DNA of 64,000 nucleotides, taken from contig JAVHJL010000002.1 of assembly GCA_036971715.1 (NCBI GenBank), positions 3,628,501-3,692,500 of the forward strand, given 5' to 3'. This document shows, piece after piece, positions 24,141-36,134 of the stretch. The position numbers were made by a program, and so were the translations under genes. This stretch comes from Arthrobotrys musiformis (Eukaryota; Ascomycota; Orbiliomycetes; Orbiliales; Orbiliaceae). Within the stretch, counting starts at the first letter, position 1, and each line of letters opens with the position of its first letter. Below the pieces are notes generated by a model, which searched no databases, was not told the DNA's origin, and saw only the letters and a program-made list of their open reading frames with translations.

Positions 24141-27100
24141 TATAGAGTACCTTTTTCGCACTCCGTTTTCCGGTATTTCAATTTGATAAAAAGAAGTATG
24201 ATTGTCTGTGAAGTGATAATGGAAGTGAGAAAAAAAGGACACATAGAAATTCGTTTGCACTTACTAACGGGATTGCCCTGCGATCGAATGTAAAGGTCAT
24301 AAATCCGAGCAAATCGAACTGCGTCTTTTTTTGCCCCGGAGAAATTAATAATTATCGTCGATCGATAAAACAAAATGGAAAACAAGGAGGGTGCCGGATG
24401 TTGGCCAGAAAACAAAAAGGTGGAGATGAATCATGAATCGGCACTGCATCCGGGGGGAAAGCTTTTTTTTTTTTTTTTTCAATTTGACAAGATACCGTGT
24501 GGTTACTACACAGATCTTGTATTTCTTTTTCTTTTCTTTTCTTATTCCCTCTGCGGAAACCGATATAGGGGGACTTTAGGATAAACCAACCGTCCAATGA
24601 CAAATGGTGCCATTTCAGAGTCCTGTGAGATAAATCTATCGTCAGAATTTCATAGGCGTGCAAAGCACTCGAATACAAGATTTTCGGATGCTACGTGTGC
24701 CTAGAGGTGCTGACACGACAGCAAACGAATATGCAAGATCAAGTTTCAATCGTAGAGAGGGTTGAGAGCAGGTAATTGAAAGGGGCGGGGAGGCGAGGTG
24801 TCATGACAGCTGAGATGTGCACAAGTGATATCTCTTGTGATACCTTGATAGTTCGGATGTCCAAGTCAGTATATTTGACCACTCCTGGTACCGATTAAGG
24901 GTTTCCCCTCAAGGTAGCATTTCGGTCACTGTTCGATATAAGCTACGGAAAGGGGGAGAGAAAATATTGTAACTGTCAACCACATACCTTGGGTAAAAGG
25001 GAAAACGGGTTCATGGTATCCAGTTGGAAGTTTCGAATCTCCAAAAGGGACCGGCATGGGACATACTATGGGAGTCCGAATACTCACGATAACACAAGTA
25101 CTTTGTACAATGGTAACCGCCAGTTGGACCTGTCGGTTGGGACCAAAAGGGTCGAGTAGGAAAGTATGGGGATGTCGGACCGGTATCAGATTACATATCG
25201 ACAGGCAATGGCGTCTTGATTTTTTATTTTTATTTTTCCACCGCTGCCTCCTCTTCACCTCCTTCCAAAGAGAAGAGCGCACCACATGATCAATTATGCA
25301 GAATGGTAATCTCGTTTGCACATCAGTTCAGAGGAGAACAAGTAAAAAGACAGAAGGCATATCGGGGTAGGAGGTAAGGGAGGCAGGATAATTTTCACTC
25401 ATTTCTGCTTGCCTCGTACAACATACCATAGACCCGAACTATCGGGTCTGGAGGTGAAATTCATTTAAGAGGAAGAACCAAGGCGATCAAAAGCACACGT
25501 TTCTTGCATTGCATAAGGAGGGAACCTTGGGCTTGCATTGTGTCGCCCTCTATCACACATGCGGCATATAGCGGCCAACCTGGGGGGTTGAGGTGTTCGA
25601 ATTGATATCTAAAATCCCAGGCGAGACTATTATAGCTTCCCATGGTAACGTTGTCTGCAGCACACGTAGCCGAAGATATCTTACTGGCGGAATGGCTATA
25701 GTGGGACCTGGATAGGGAGCGCTTGAGCTCGATATAATTGCTATCCTAAAATAGACGGTGCACGATTCGAGCGAAACGGAATGGATTCAATAGTCCGCAG
25801 AAGACGACATCTGACCTGATTCGCCATGTGAGCATGAACATGGACAGGCCAGCCAAGGGACAAGGCCTGGACAACTGATATTCTAGGAACTCTTCATGGT
25901 TTTGGAGGAGTTTCGGGCACGGACTTCTGCATGGCGTGTCGAATACTGATTAATCCCAAGACGTATCGTCTGGCCGGAGTTAAAGTCCGACGTTGATCCT
26001 TATGTCGTTGTTAACTTTTGCCGTCCTCAAGCTTCTTCGATGCAGCCGCCTAGCCAGCTGTTTCTATTTGCATTCGTATTCGGATCGAGAGCATGGATGG
26101 AGGGGTTATCTTGCGGGTTCTGACATCGTCGAAGCCCCAGTATGTTTTTTTTTTTCTTGAAGAGAATAGGTAGATGCACTACCCTAAAGATGTAAACCGG
26201 TCTAAAAAGGGTATAAGACTAAACCATCGATATCATAGGTTTGCGCATGAGGCTGGTCGAATTCTGACTTTTGTTTGTGCAATCTGTGTATCCAAACCAT
26301 GTTTGGGATCCCCTTCTCTAATCCCTCGAAAATCTAACTATCCTTGAAGTCCCGAAGGATTGGTAAAAGGCCGCTTCTGGAAGTCATTTCCGAAGGAGCT
26401 TCGAAGGGTTTGCCTATTCCGTTGAGGATTTTGACGGGAAGCCGCATAGTTGAGCGTTTCGAAGCTGCAGTCTCCCGAGGAATGTTGAGATAGCAAAATT
26501 GCAACACAAGATGTCCATATGCATTTGTATCCCGGGTTTGGTCGCCCGAGAAGAGCTCGTCAAAAACGGATTGCACAGAAGTCGCATATATGCCAAGTAC
26601 TGACTTATATGGAGCTGCTAGCTATATATCGAGCTAGGTATGCATGTAGCAAAGAGTTATTCGGTACCTGAAGAATACACCCCGGTCGATCGTGGATAGC
26701 GCAGCCGGGTCTCGAGTCTCTTTCTTAATTCTACCACGGCTTTTCGATACGTACCTATGTATGTACATGGTTATGAAAAGAAATCCATGAGCCGCCACCA
26801 ACTTACTAGGCTGGCCTTGTCGACACTGATGTTGGCTCTAGCTCTGAGACCTCGACATTGATAACAAGGGTAACGCGGGTGCTTAGAATATCTAAAATAA
26901 AACTACAGATAGATATATGCAAGGTTATGCAGCTCTCTCGCAGCGGGGAACTCGGAAAAATGGCTTGGGTGGCCACGGGGTTCAGGCTGAGAGTCAGCCC
27001 AGGAGGCTCCATGTTGAAAAAAATCGATCGTTTGTATATTTTATTCTTTTTTTATTTTTGTCAGCTTCGTTCGTCGATCGTACCGGCAACAGAAGGAATG

Positions 27101-27297
27101 CAAAGATGAAGACAAGATGAAATTAGCGGCTTTCCATTTTGTCGGGATGTGTACTGAACGTCGAGGGCTCTAGGGGCGTGATTCTGCATGATTTAGCCAT
27201 GGGCCCCATACCTGCCGGCAGCAGGCTTCGTCTCATCCGCCAGACGGAGTCTATGATCACATGAGAAATGCAAGCTGGGGCACGCGAAATCAGGGAA

Positions 27298-27316
27298 GGG
27301 GGGGGGGGGGGGGGGT
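27298..27316. repeat. G homopolymer, 19 nt
   Basis: Nineteen consecutive G on the plus strand inside the gene-poor tract. Length is prone to sequencing error. Confidence 0.8.
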
Positions 27317-29136
27317 CAATTTCTCCGCAAATCTCCCTACCCTGATCTTCGGATTGATGCAGAGGTATTAGCAAGCGAATGGGTAACAACCACATGGCTC
27401 TCAAGATATCGGGATGCAGTGCAGGGAGTGTTTGAGGGGTTTTTCTTTCTACAGGACTAATTTCCTTCTAAAATTCTTTTATTATTTTGGGAACCACTAT
27501 CTTTTTAATAAAAAATATGTATGCCATTGTAAAACGCTTAGCACCGAACACAAAGATACAACGACTCTGAGATAAGTAGAGTGAGAGGGAGATATCTCTT
27601 AGGCTGGTACAATCAGCGGGCTTTGTAATAGCAATAATAATAATAATAATAACAATAATGCAGGAACATGCGTCCGTCTTGGACATTTTAACGTTTTGGA
27701 TTTGGGGCGATGTTAACATAACTGACTAGGACGAATGATTTGGGTTTAAAATACTGGACTGAAGCAGGGTAACGTCAGCTCTCCTTGTGAAGTATTTGGG
27801 AACAAGCCACAACCTTAAAGTATTTGTACCACAGGAGGGGGGAGGGCCTAGGGGTTGTGGGCATTCTGCTGACTTTTTGGAATATTAATGGCTGGTGGAT
27901 ACCCCATGAGCTGTATGTTTCATAACCGCCATAATATAAATGGCAAATATGTTTTAGAGTTCTTGCGTGTGGTTTTACAAGATCCAAGTCGTGAAACATG
28001 TCAAAGTCGATTGGCCCATTTTGCAAGTGGATGTTGAGGGAGAACAGCGTATAAATTCCCCGAAGGTTTAATTTTTTTGGGCCTGCCACCCTCTCCTGTA
28101 AGAAGATCATTGTTGTACTAACCAGGGGATGGTATAGATGGATGACAGATTGATTTCCCTGGATTTTCTAGTCAAAGTGTCAGCATGGCATCCAGGCCTC
28201 ACACTTCAGGCAATCGAAAGAAGGTTTGAAAGATAATCGATAGGCAGCTAGTGGTGTGGAATACATACGTATTTTTCAAAAAATTCCACACGTTATGGTG
28301 GTTTGAGCGGATGCAGAGTAATAAAAGTCCCAGGACTCAGCCCGCCAATCATACACACGGCGGAAACTTCGCCTTGAGCTATTCTGGTTGATCATCATCA
28401 TCATCATCGTATTTCAGTAAAATGCAGACGCAGGGTGGGGAGTTCTCCTGGGTTGTCCTCCGTTCCTAGCGAGAGCGCCGCAGCAGGACCAGGACATACA
28501 TTTACATACATATTTCCATATATGCAATGTATGTATGTACTTGTGTATGTACATGTACATATATGGACTGGCTTGCTGCATGAAAGTGCATTTCTATGGC
28601 TGGGTATGCCATGCCTCAAACGGTACCATGAAGTACGGAGTACAGGGTAAGGCACCTCTCTCGGTAGCCGAGCCGGGACGCTCGGACACAGCGGCAGCGT
28701 TCCGTGTTGTTCAGTGTTGGCATCCCACAGGGAAAGGACAGGCCAGCGAGCCATGGCTGGCTGGTTGAGGCAGTAAAACAGTCGAGAGTCTCATATTGAA
28801 GTGGAGCTGGGGAGGGCACCTATGTGGAGGTGGGAGAGAAATCATGCATCGCCACTAGCTGTACCGCACTGGCATGCGTCGGCCGCCTAGCTCCCCGTCC
28901 AGCATTCTCCACATAATATGTATTCAAGAGACATGGGAAAAAAAATATATTTTCGGATGGCCTAAAACAAGCCGACATCGACATCTTCGCTCCCGATTCG
29001 TCAGTGCTTTCTATGAAACGTCATGCACGATTTGTTGGAAAGGCGAGGTCAGCAAGCAGAGAGATCTAGAACTCCTTCAGAGCCAGCAATTTCGGCTTCC
29101 GCTTCTCTTGAAAAAAATTTCTTCTTCCTCTTATTT

Positions 29137-29211
29137 CATTTTATTTTTATTTTTATTTTTATTTTTATTTTTTTTAAATTTAATTTAATTTAATTTAATT
29201 TTTTTTTTTTG
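29137..29211. repeat. pentanucleotide microsatellite, ATTTT then AATTT
   Basis: Successive ATTTT units pass into AATTT units and end in a T run, forming about 75 bp of very AT-rich DNA. Confidence 0.8.
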
Positions 29212-29631
29212 GCGCAAAAGTTTTCTCTCCTCCCCCGGGAAGCAAGAGAGATGTTGGCAGTATAATGAATGAAGTACCTATATGCCCGTACATACATATG
29301 CCTGGGTACTTACCAAAAGTGCCTAGGCTTATATGTGGATGAAGTCGTTCTTGTTCGAGATTTAGATTGATTGGATTGACATCCCATAAATCGCTCAGAA
29401 TTAAGCACGCACGCACACGCACGCACACACGCACACCCACCGGGGTGGCTGCCTCGGGAAAACTTGTTGATGTTGATGTCCCGGGGGGTTTAGTTGGATG
29501 ATGTTGGAATTGACGGCCGGAGGAGCAGATCGAAATGAGGTTATTGCCAGATTGGACGTTACACAAGGCTTGTCCCCAATCAGGACCTCATTCGTCGACG
29601 ACCAAAGCAACCCGCCTAGCTAGCACGTACA

Positions 29632-29641
29632 TACCTAGGTA
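29632..29641. repeat. TACCTAGGTA palindrome, copy 2
   Basis: Perfect copy in the gene-poor tract. Confidence 0.6.
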
Positions 29642-30308
29642 GTAGCTCGACTTGACTTGGCCGCTCACAGCACGGGCGGCAGGGGCACCGGAGCCATAAA
29701 CCACGCTGCTCACTATCATCGAGTATTCACGTACACGTATACACGTTATATCGAATATTACATCAGGTGTAGCTGTGGATTTGAAGGGGTTGTCATCAGC
29801 GCGCGACGAAGAAAGGGATGTAACATCCGGGATCCGAGGCGAACATCCTGATCAAGATTTTCTACCTAAGGGTCGACTCTTACCATATATTAGTACCGAT
29901 CGAGTATACTAAACTTGACGAGGGACGACTGCATAGGAATCGATACGATACGAAATAATAGTGTCCGGAGTGTGCGAGGGTGCAGTGGCCAGCGCTCATT
30001 CTTAATGACGCACGCGCTGTACACATAGTGTAAGTATGTACTTACATCCATACATCCATGGCATACATACACGCCTGGGGCCGGGCCTCGAGCTTGTGGG
30101 AAAGGGTACACTTGATCATGACATGTATTTATGTACATCCATGTACACACTTCGCGAATTCGTTATCAAAATAGATATATATATGCCAGCCAGCAAGTAC
30201 TCGTTTACCCATATTAATATAATTAGTCGTCGACCACCGGGCCAAAAGCTCGTTTCGACCAATGTTGAGGGTAATATTCTGGGCGGAGATACCATGGGTA
30301 TCGGTTTG

Positions 30309-30318
30309 TACCTAGGTA
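30309..30318. repeat. TACCTAGGTA palindrome, copy 3
   Basis: Perfect copy in the gene-poor tract, 0.7 kb from copy 2. Confidence 0.6.
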
Positions 30319-30930
30319 GGATACATGTCTACAGGACAACTGGCCAGTCCGAACCGACGAGCTCCTGAGCAATGCAATGATTTCAGGCATTCAATCCGGA
30401 GTCCCCTCGCTCTAGCTACAGGCTTACATTTATTACCCATCTGCGGCTTTTGACAGATATCTAGGTACTCTAGGTCAGCAGATATAGTGTCTGGAACTGT
30501 CCGTTTTCCTTTTCCTTTTAAAATTTCCTTTTTTTTCTTCCTCCTTTGGATCTAAAATAATTATGTTACCAAGCAAGAGAAGTCTTCCACGTGGGGATTG
30601 ATTCATGATATACCGGCGGATTTAAACTAAATAGGCGAGCCTTTAGACGGCTGTTAATTAGATCTTTAATTTACCTACCAGCAAAGGGTTTATCATCAGT
30701 TATAGAGAGTTAGAATTAGTCGGTTAGTAGGTAGTAGCTACTAAGTAAATTAAATAGCTAAAGCCAGGTATCGGAGTTCGGCAACTCAAAAAAAAAAAAA
30801 AAACGGGCTCCACTCAGCGAGTAATAATAATAATATCAACTGTCTGGAAGCATTATAACCGGCCTACCTGTTAACTAGTTAGCGTGCCAGCCTGCGTGCT
30901 GTAAAACCGTCTCTCCTAATCAATCAGTCT

Positions 30931-30957
30931 GCAATCAATCAATCAATCAATCAATCA
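30931..30957. repeat. AATC tetranucleotide microsatellite
   Basis: About six perfect units of AATC followed by AACC units, upstream of the pyrimidine-rich leader region. Confidence 0.8.
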
Positions 30958-33184
30958 ACCAACCAAGATAACCCCAGTCAGAAGGCCGCCAACCGGTCGG
31001 GCTCCCTCGTTCTTCAGCAACATCGCTTCGAATCTTCACCTGATTATATCGTACTTGCTATACAGAACATCACGATCATACCGGATCTATCTATCTAATC
31101 TACGGATTCCTACCCCTGATACTGATACTGGCTTCTTCCGCTGCTGGAATCGCCTCACGAACCGCCCCCCCGGCAGTATCTCTGGCACTCCCACCGCCCA
31201 AAGTTGGCCCTGGGTACCTTGGACCCTGGATTTTTTTCATTCGCTGAGTGTTCTGCGTCCACGCTGCTGTTGCTGCTGCTGCTGCCCCTCGAAACAGGAC
31301 TCCCAGCCGCTTCATCTTGCCCTCCTGCACCGTAACCACCGCAACCGCAACCACGCAGAACTGCACCGCTGCACCGCTGCACCGTAACCTCCAGCCAGCC
31401 AGCCAGCCAGCCAGTCAGCCCGCCTGCATCCATCCACCCATCCACCCACCCACCATCCACCCGCCAGCCTATCTGGGTACTTACTTACCTCTTCCCTCTG
31501 ACCTCATCTACCCTGCCTACATGTACCTTGCCTCTACTGCCTCCCTTCACCAACTGGGTAATATCATCGAGGCCATCTGACCGTCCTCTGCAACCTCTCG
31601 TCTCGGGACTTCGTTGCCTTGTCCTTTTCTTCCGGGACCATTCGCCACGACCCGTCTGCTCATCGCGCGATCATACAAACTACCAAAGTACCTCCTCGGA
31701 CCAAAAGTATAAAACAACCATTTTAAAGCCGTCATCTCACCTAAAGTCACGTGCTACATCTTCGACTTTCAAGCTATACTTCGTTTTTTTCCATTCCATT
31801 GCAAGGTACGTTGCTTACTGCACTATTGTCAGAACAAAAAAAAAAAGAGAGAGAGAGAGAAAGAAAAATAAAAAGAAAAAAAAGAAAAACACAGAGAGGG
31901 AGAGAGAATCCCTCCCTTCAAAACTCATTACATACCTATGAACAGGGACCGAACGTGTGCTTGGGCCCGTAAAAGATTCGCTCCGAACTGCTTGGTTTCA
32001 TTCAACCTGTGTCACCAGCCTCAAAGTCTGCTTCCGCGAGAAAGGGTCGGGTTGACTTCAGGAGAACTCCAAACCGAGCGCTTCTTCGATGCTTGGGTCG
32101 CCTGAATGCTAGCATTTAAAACTCCTCAAATATAACTTCCTGCTTGTTCCGGCGATAAAGATAGCTCGAATGGAATATTCGATGGGGAAATCTGTCAAGC
32201 CTGCCACCTTTCGAGAATTCTTCGGTCCACTAAACGAGATCTAAGCAATAGTCTCGACGAATTGAGATGCCGGGATTCCTGGGCTGAGGAAATGCTTGCA
32301 TTACGGCAGTACATACATGCGTGCTTCCGGCTTTGACAGGGCTGGCCACGAAATTAGCTAAACTACGATGCCCTTCGCAATCAAGTGGTCTATGCAAAAT
32401 GCAGCCTTTCGTGTTTCGTTTGCTTCAAGCTTGGGAGGCAAGGGCCGCACAGCCAAGTCATCATCAACCCACACCATGAACTGATACCCTCTTCCTCCAC
32501 CGGGGTTTGCATAGCTTGCCTGTTGTCAAAGTCTGGAAAACGTCTGGCAAATCCTAGGTCGAAAGGCCTTGACACCTCGTGATCTTCCGGGCGCCCAATA
32601 TCCCCTCCCCTAAAGAACATATTTTATTCCCTCTTATCTTGAATTCGCCTTCACCAGCTTATGCAAGGCCAAGTCACTCTGCGCAAGAGTCAGTCGCGGA
32701 ATATAGCACCATCACTTCAGACTTTTGCTTTCTCCTAGCTTCCGCAGGGCACCCTCTCCACGGATTTTCCTTTTGCGTTCCTTTTTTTAAAAAAAAATTA
32801 ATCTTAGTGATATTTCTCAGCTCGTTTCCGTTGTTTGAACATGTGTCAGGATTCCGATGGCTAATAAACGGTTTTAAGGCTACTCATTGATTGTTCACAG
32901 ATACCAAAGGTAAAAAAACCGACAAGGAAGTGAACCCGACAGGAATTGCCTGAGGCTTCAACTAGCTTTTAGGCGTTTTGGGAGGGTTCGTGTTTTGTTT
33001 GATATTCCATAAGCGGCCACCTTCTATACATCTGGGATACTTTATATCGATCGGGTCATTGGGACGCTGCGGAAAAGGTATATGACTTTGCGAGGTTAAG
33101 CTGCATATCGCGCATCGTTTCTTGCATTAGTGGACATCAACTGCCAACCGCTTACCCCAGTGAGCACTACACTTTTTGTCATCG

Positions 33185-36134
33185 ATGATGACCGGCCTGG
33201 ACGGAAGTGCCTCGACCCAGGCCTTGAATACTGCGTCAGGAAACGAAATGGAACCGATAGCTGCACCACCAACGGACGGGATCTCTCACCCGACCACGAC
33301 CGTCGGCAGCAATCCTCAAGACATGTCTGTCGCCCCGAATCCAGTCGACACCGTTCCCCCATCTGAAGGCGAGGGGATATCGCGCCCTCCGCCCCCGGGA
33401 GAGCCCGTCGCAGCTCGGGACACGGGAATTCCGCCGGGACAGTCCCCTGTCGACCAGCCCCATCCAGCTCTTATCGAACAGATTTCTCTAGCCGACGAAA
33501 CAACCACGCCCCCGAGCGGGCAGATGCATGAAGAGAGGTACGCAAAAACTCTAGTCTATGTTCTTTCTTTTTTCTCCACCCCTTCGATTACTTGTCGGCC
33601 GCTCGTTTCCCTTCTTCTAATAATTGGCACGTATCTACTGCACAATCTCTCGAGTTCGCATTCAACCTTCCTTCCCTTTCCTTTTTTTTACCCTTTTCAT
33701 TTCTTTTTCTTCGAAGTTGCTTCTGAAGCCGATCCAACTTCTATACTACTTTCTTACTTGCTGAAGCCAACCATCACTGCCCTCAATCGCGTCTAGCTCT
33801 GAATTTCTTTTTAGAAATTTGGTAGACGGGTGGACGCTTGGACGTTCTTTTCTTTTCCGAACTTGCTTGACTGTCACACCTCTCCCACTGTCTTGGGTCG
33901 CATATGTAGCAGAGCAGCCTTCCGGACCCATGATGGACGAGGAGTAATGCTACGACACTTCCATGGCTTGTGCGCAAACAATTAGCAAGGAAAATCCGAT
34001 TTCTCCGTCTATAAAGCTTGTCAGACACAAGCACGACGGCTTTGCCTCCTTGGTGGACCATCATTTAAAGTTCGATTTCAACCCACTGACTTACTCTTTG
34101 GCACTCTTAAGTAAACCACGATCCGAACCCAGTGAAATCCAAATATCGACCCCTAGCAATCAAGAGCACCTGGCCTCTGGTAGCACGAAGCCTCCTAGTC
34201 CTGTTCATTCAGCAGCGCTTCTCTCTGATATCAAGCACCCCGAGCAAGAAACCTTGAATATCCACGGGAAATCTCTCTCGCACACAACATCTTCCCCGTC
34301 GTCTAGCTCAGCTTCTCATGCTGGCACAGTGTCGAATACATCTCTACCCGCCCTATCACGGATAGTCATGCCATACGGTCATACCAATGACGCAGGGAGG
34401 CCGCTGAGGTACGTTTTTCTATCCCGATCCTTGTATATGCGTTAGAACTCCAAACCGGAACGTTTCCTCTACCCGTCCATAGCTTGTCAATTCTTTGGCC
34501 GCAACCCCGTCACGACTAGGCATTGAAGCTTCGAGGACAGTCACCACCGTTTGAGGAGATAGAGTTCGCTGACCAACAGAGTCTTATATAATTACAGCCC
34601 ACCTGCTGCTACACAGATGGAGCCCGCAGTTCCACGGCCAATGGGATTACCCGCATCGCCTTCGTATAATAGAGTCGAAGCCTCACATCTAGAAAACCAC
34701 CACCACCATCATCATCACCATCATCATCACCATCATCGTTCTTCCGTCGACCATTCTAATCTTCCTACCCTACCAGCGATCCCAGGCCTCGCGAGACATA
34801 GATCATCTCGCTCACCGTCCGGAGCAAGATCTCCCCCATTATCTGATTCTTCCGAAGGGTCTATCCACCTGTTACCACCCTTAGCTATGGATTCATCATC
34901 ATCAAGTGGCCACCAGGCGACGGGACCTCCGCTCCTTGATACGGAGGTTCTTCAAAAAATAGTTACCCCAGAGGGCCATATTATCAGGCCCGAGATACAC
35001 GCCAGAATAGACAAAGGGTTTTTCTTGTCTGATAACGATTGGACATGTTACCGCCGAAATTACTTTTCCGTCGGCTGTTCCTACTCATTATATCCTCAAC
35101 CAAGCGGTGGCGTTTATATTCAGAGCCACCAGGCAGTTGACCCTGTCGCCGGCTTCGCTGTTAAGATTAGCGCCGCTGTCGAAGGTGCCGGGGGAAAACC
35201 AGTTGAACTCGTTCAACATACCCCCAAACGCGATAAAGGGCCACAGATGCAACCCGGCATTATCAAATTGATCCCACAGTCCGCTAGCGGGAACCAGTTT
35301 GGCAACCCGCTTTCAGGAAACGTCCTCAAGCATGGATCAGAGTACGACTACAATTATCCCCACCCCCACTTGCCTCACCAGCCCTTAAACCAAGCCGTAT
35401 ACGACCGTATCCAATTCAAATCAGCAACCGCCAACAATGGGAAACGCCGAGCAGCGCAACAGTACTACCACCTTGTTGTGGAACTTTATGCCGAAATCGT
35501 CTCTTCAAACGGGGAATCGGACACTAGTTATGTCCTCGTTGCTAAAAGGATTTCGGCTCCTATGGTAGTCCGTGGCCGTAGCCCCGGCCACTACGTCGAC
35601 GAGAGGAAGCACAACAGACCCACAAGCGCTGGACCCGATGGCAAGGGATCTGGAACTCAACCATCTACCCCAGCAACCTCATACGCCCCTGGCATTGGCC
35701 TCCCAGCAGACCATCACTCGTACTATCCCAAAGCGGCACAGCCTGGGGTAGGAGCAGATCACGAACATTACGGCCACCCGCTACCTAGCGAGGGTGACCA
35801 GCCAACCTACTCATACTATCCGCAAGCATTAAACAACCCATACGACAACCGGTCGAACCACGCCCCATTCAACGGGTACTATATATCCGGGGGTGTCCAC
35901 GACAACTTCAAAGGCTACCAACCTGTAGGTATCAGCTGTACTACGTATGGGGACTCTACATACGGGTACATCCCCAGCAACGGTCGTTCCCGCGTTAAGA
36001 ATGAGGGAATGTATAACAGTCTCAGCTGGCCTCGTGATACCCCGAGAGTTGAGTACCAACGCAACCATATCAGTGACAAGCTCTACTCAACTGAATCATC
36101 CTCACAGCACTACCCCAGCTTGCCAACTCTTTAG
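33185..36134 (+). CDS. NDT80/PhoG-type transcription factor, VIB-1/XprG-like
   Basis: p53-like-fold DNA-binding regulator of the Ndt80 family; Neurospora VIB-1 and Aspergillus XprG control heterokaryon incompatibility, starvation response and protease secretion. Proposed exons 33185-33537, 34112-34408 and 34598-36134 join in frame (2187 nt, 728 residues). The large last exon contains the DNA-binding domain (about residues 325-550): IRPEIHARIDKGFFLSDNDW, TCYRRNYFSVGCSYSL, PGIIKLIPQSASGN, YDRIQFKSATANNGKRRAAQ and YHLVVELYAEI. Before it is a run of 13 histidines; after it a Tyr/Pro-rich tail. A shorter model starting at ATG 34617 or 33963 is possible. The first intron of 574 nt is long for this window, so an exon may be missing or mis-set, and the N-terminal third is the uncertain part. 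Confidence 0.85.

Larger units (their letters stand above)
24141..33184. other. gene-poor tract, 9 kb, rich in simple repeats
   Basis: No frame here has a recognisable domain or coding character on either strand. It holds a 19-nt G homopolymer (27298-27316), an AAT microsatellite (27633-27652), ATTTT/AATTT pentanucleotide runs (29137-29211), CA/CGCA-type repeats near 29400, an AATC repeat (30931-30957), CTG and CCAG repeats (31260-31420), GA-rich runs near 31845 and two perfect TACCTAGGTA palindromes (29632-29641, 30309-30318). The last 2 kb is pyrimidine-rich and may be promoter or untranslated leader of the downstream transcription-factor gene (inference). No transposon protein remnant was recognised. 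Confidence 0.55.

Noticed and set aside
31055..31387. 110-residue frame with poly-Cys
   Set aside because: Produced by a CTG repeat; no domain. Kept only as a possible upstream frame.
24141..33184. Transposon or retroelement in the gene-poor tract
   Set aside because: No reverse transcriptase, integrase or transposase fragment and no long terminal repeats could be seen by eye.
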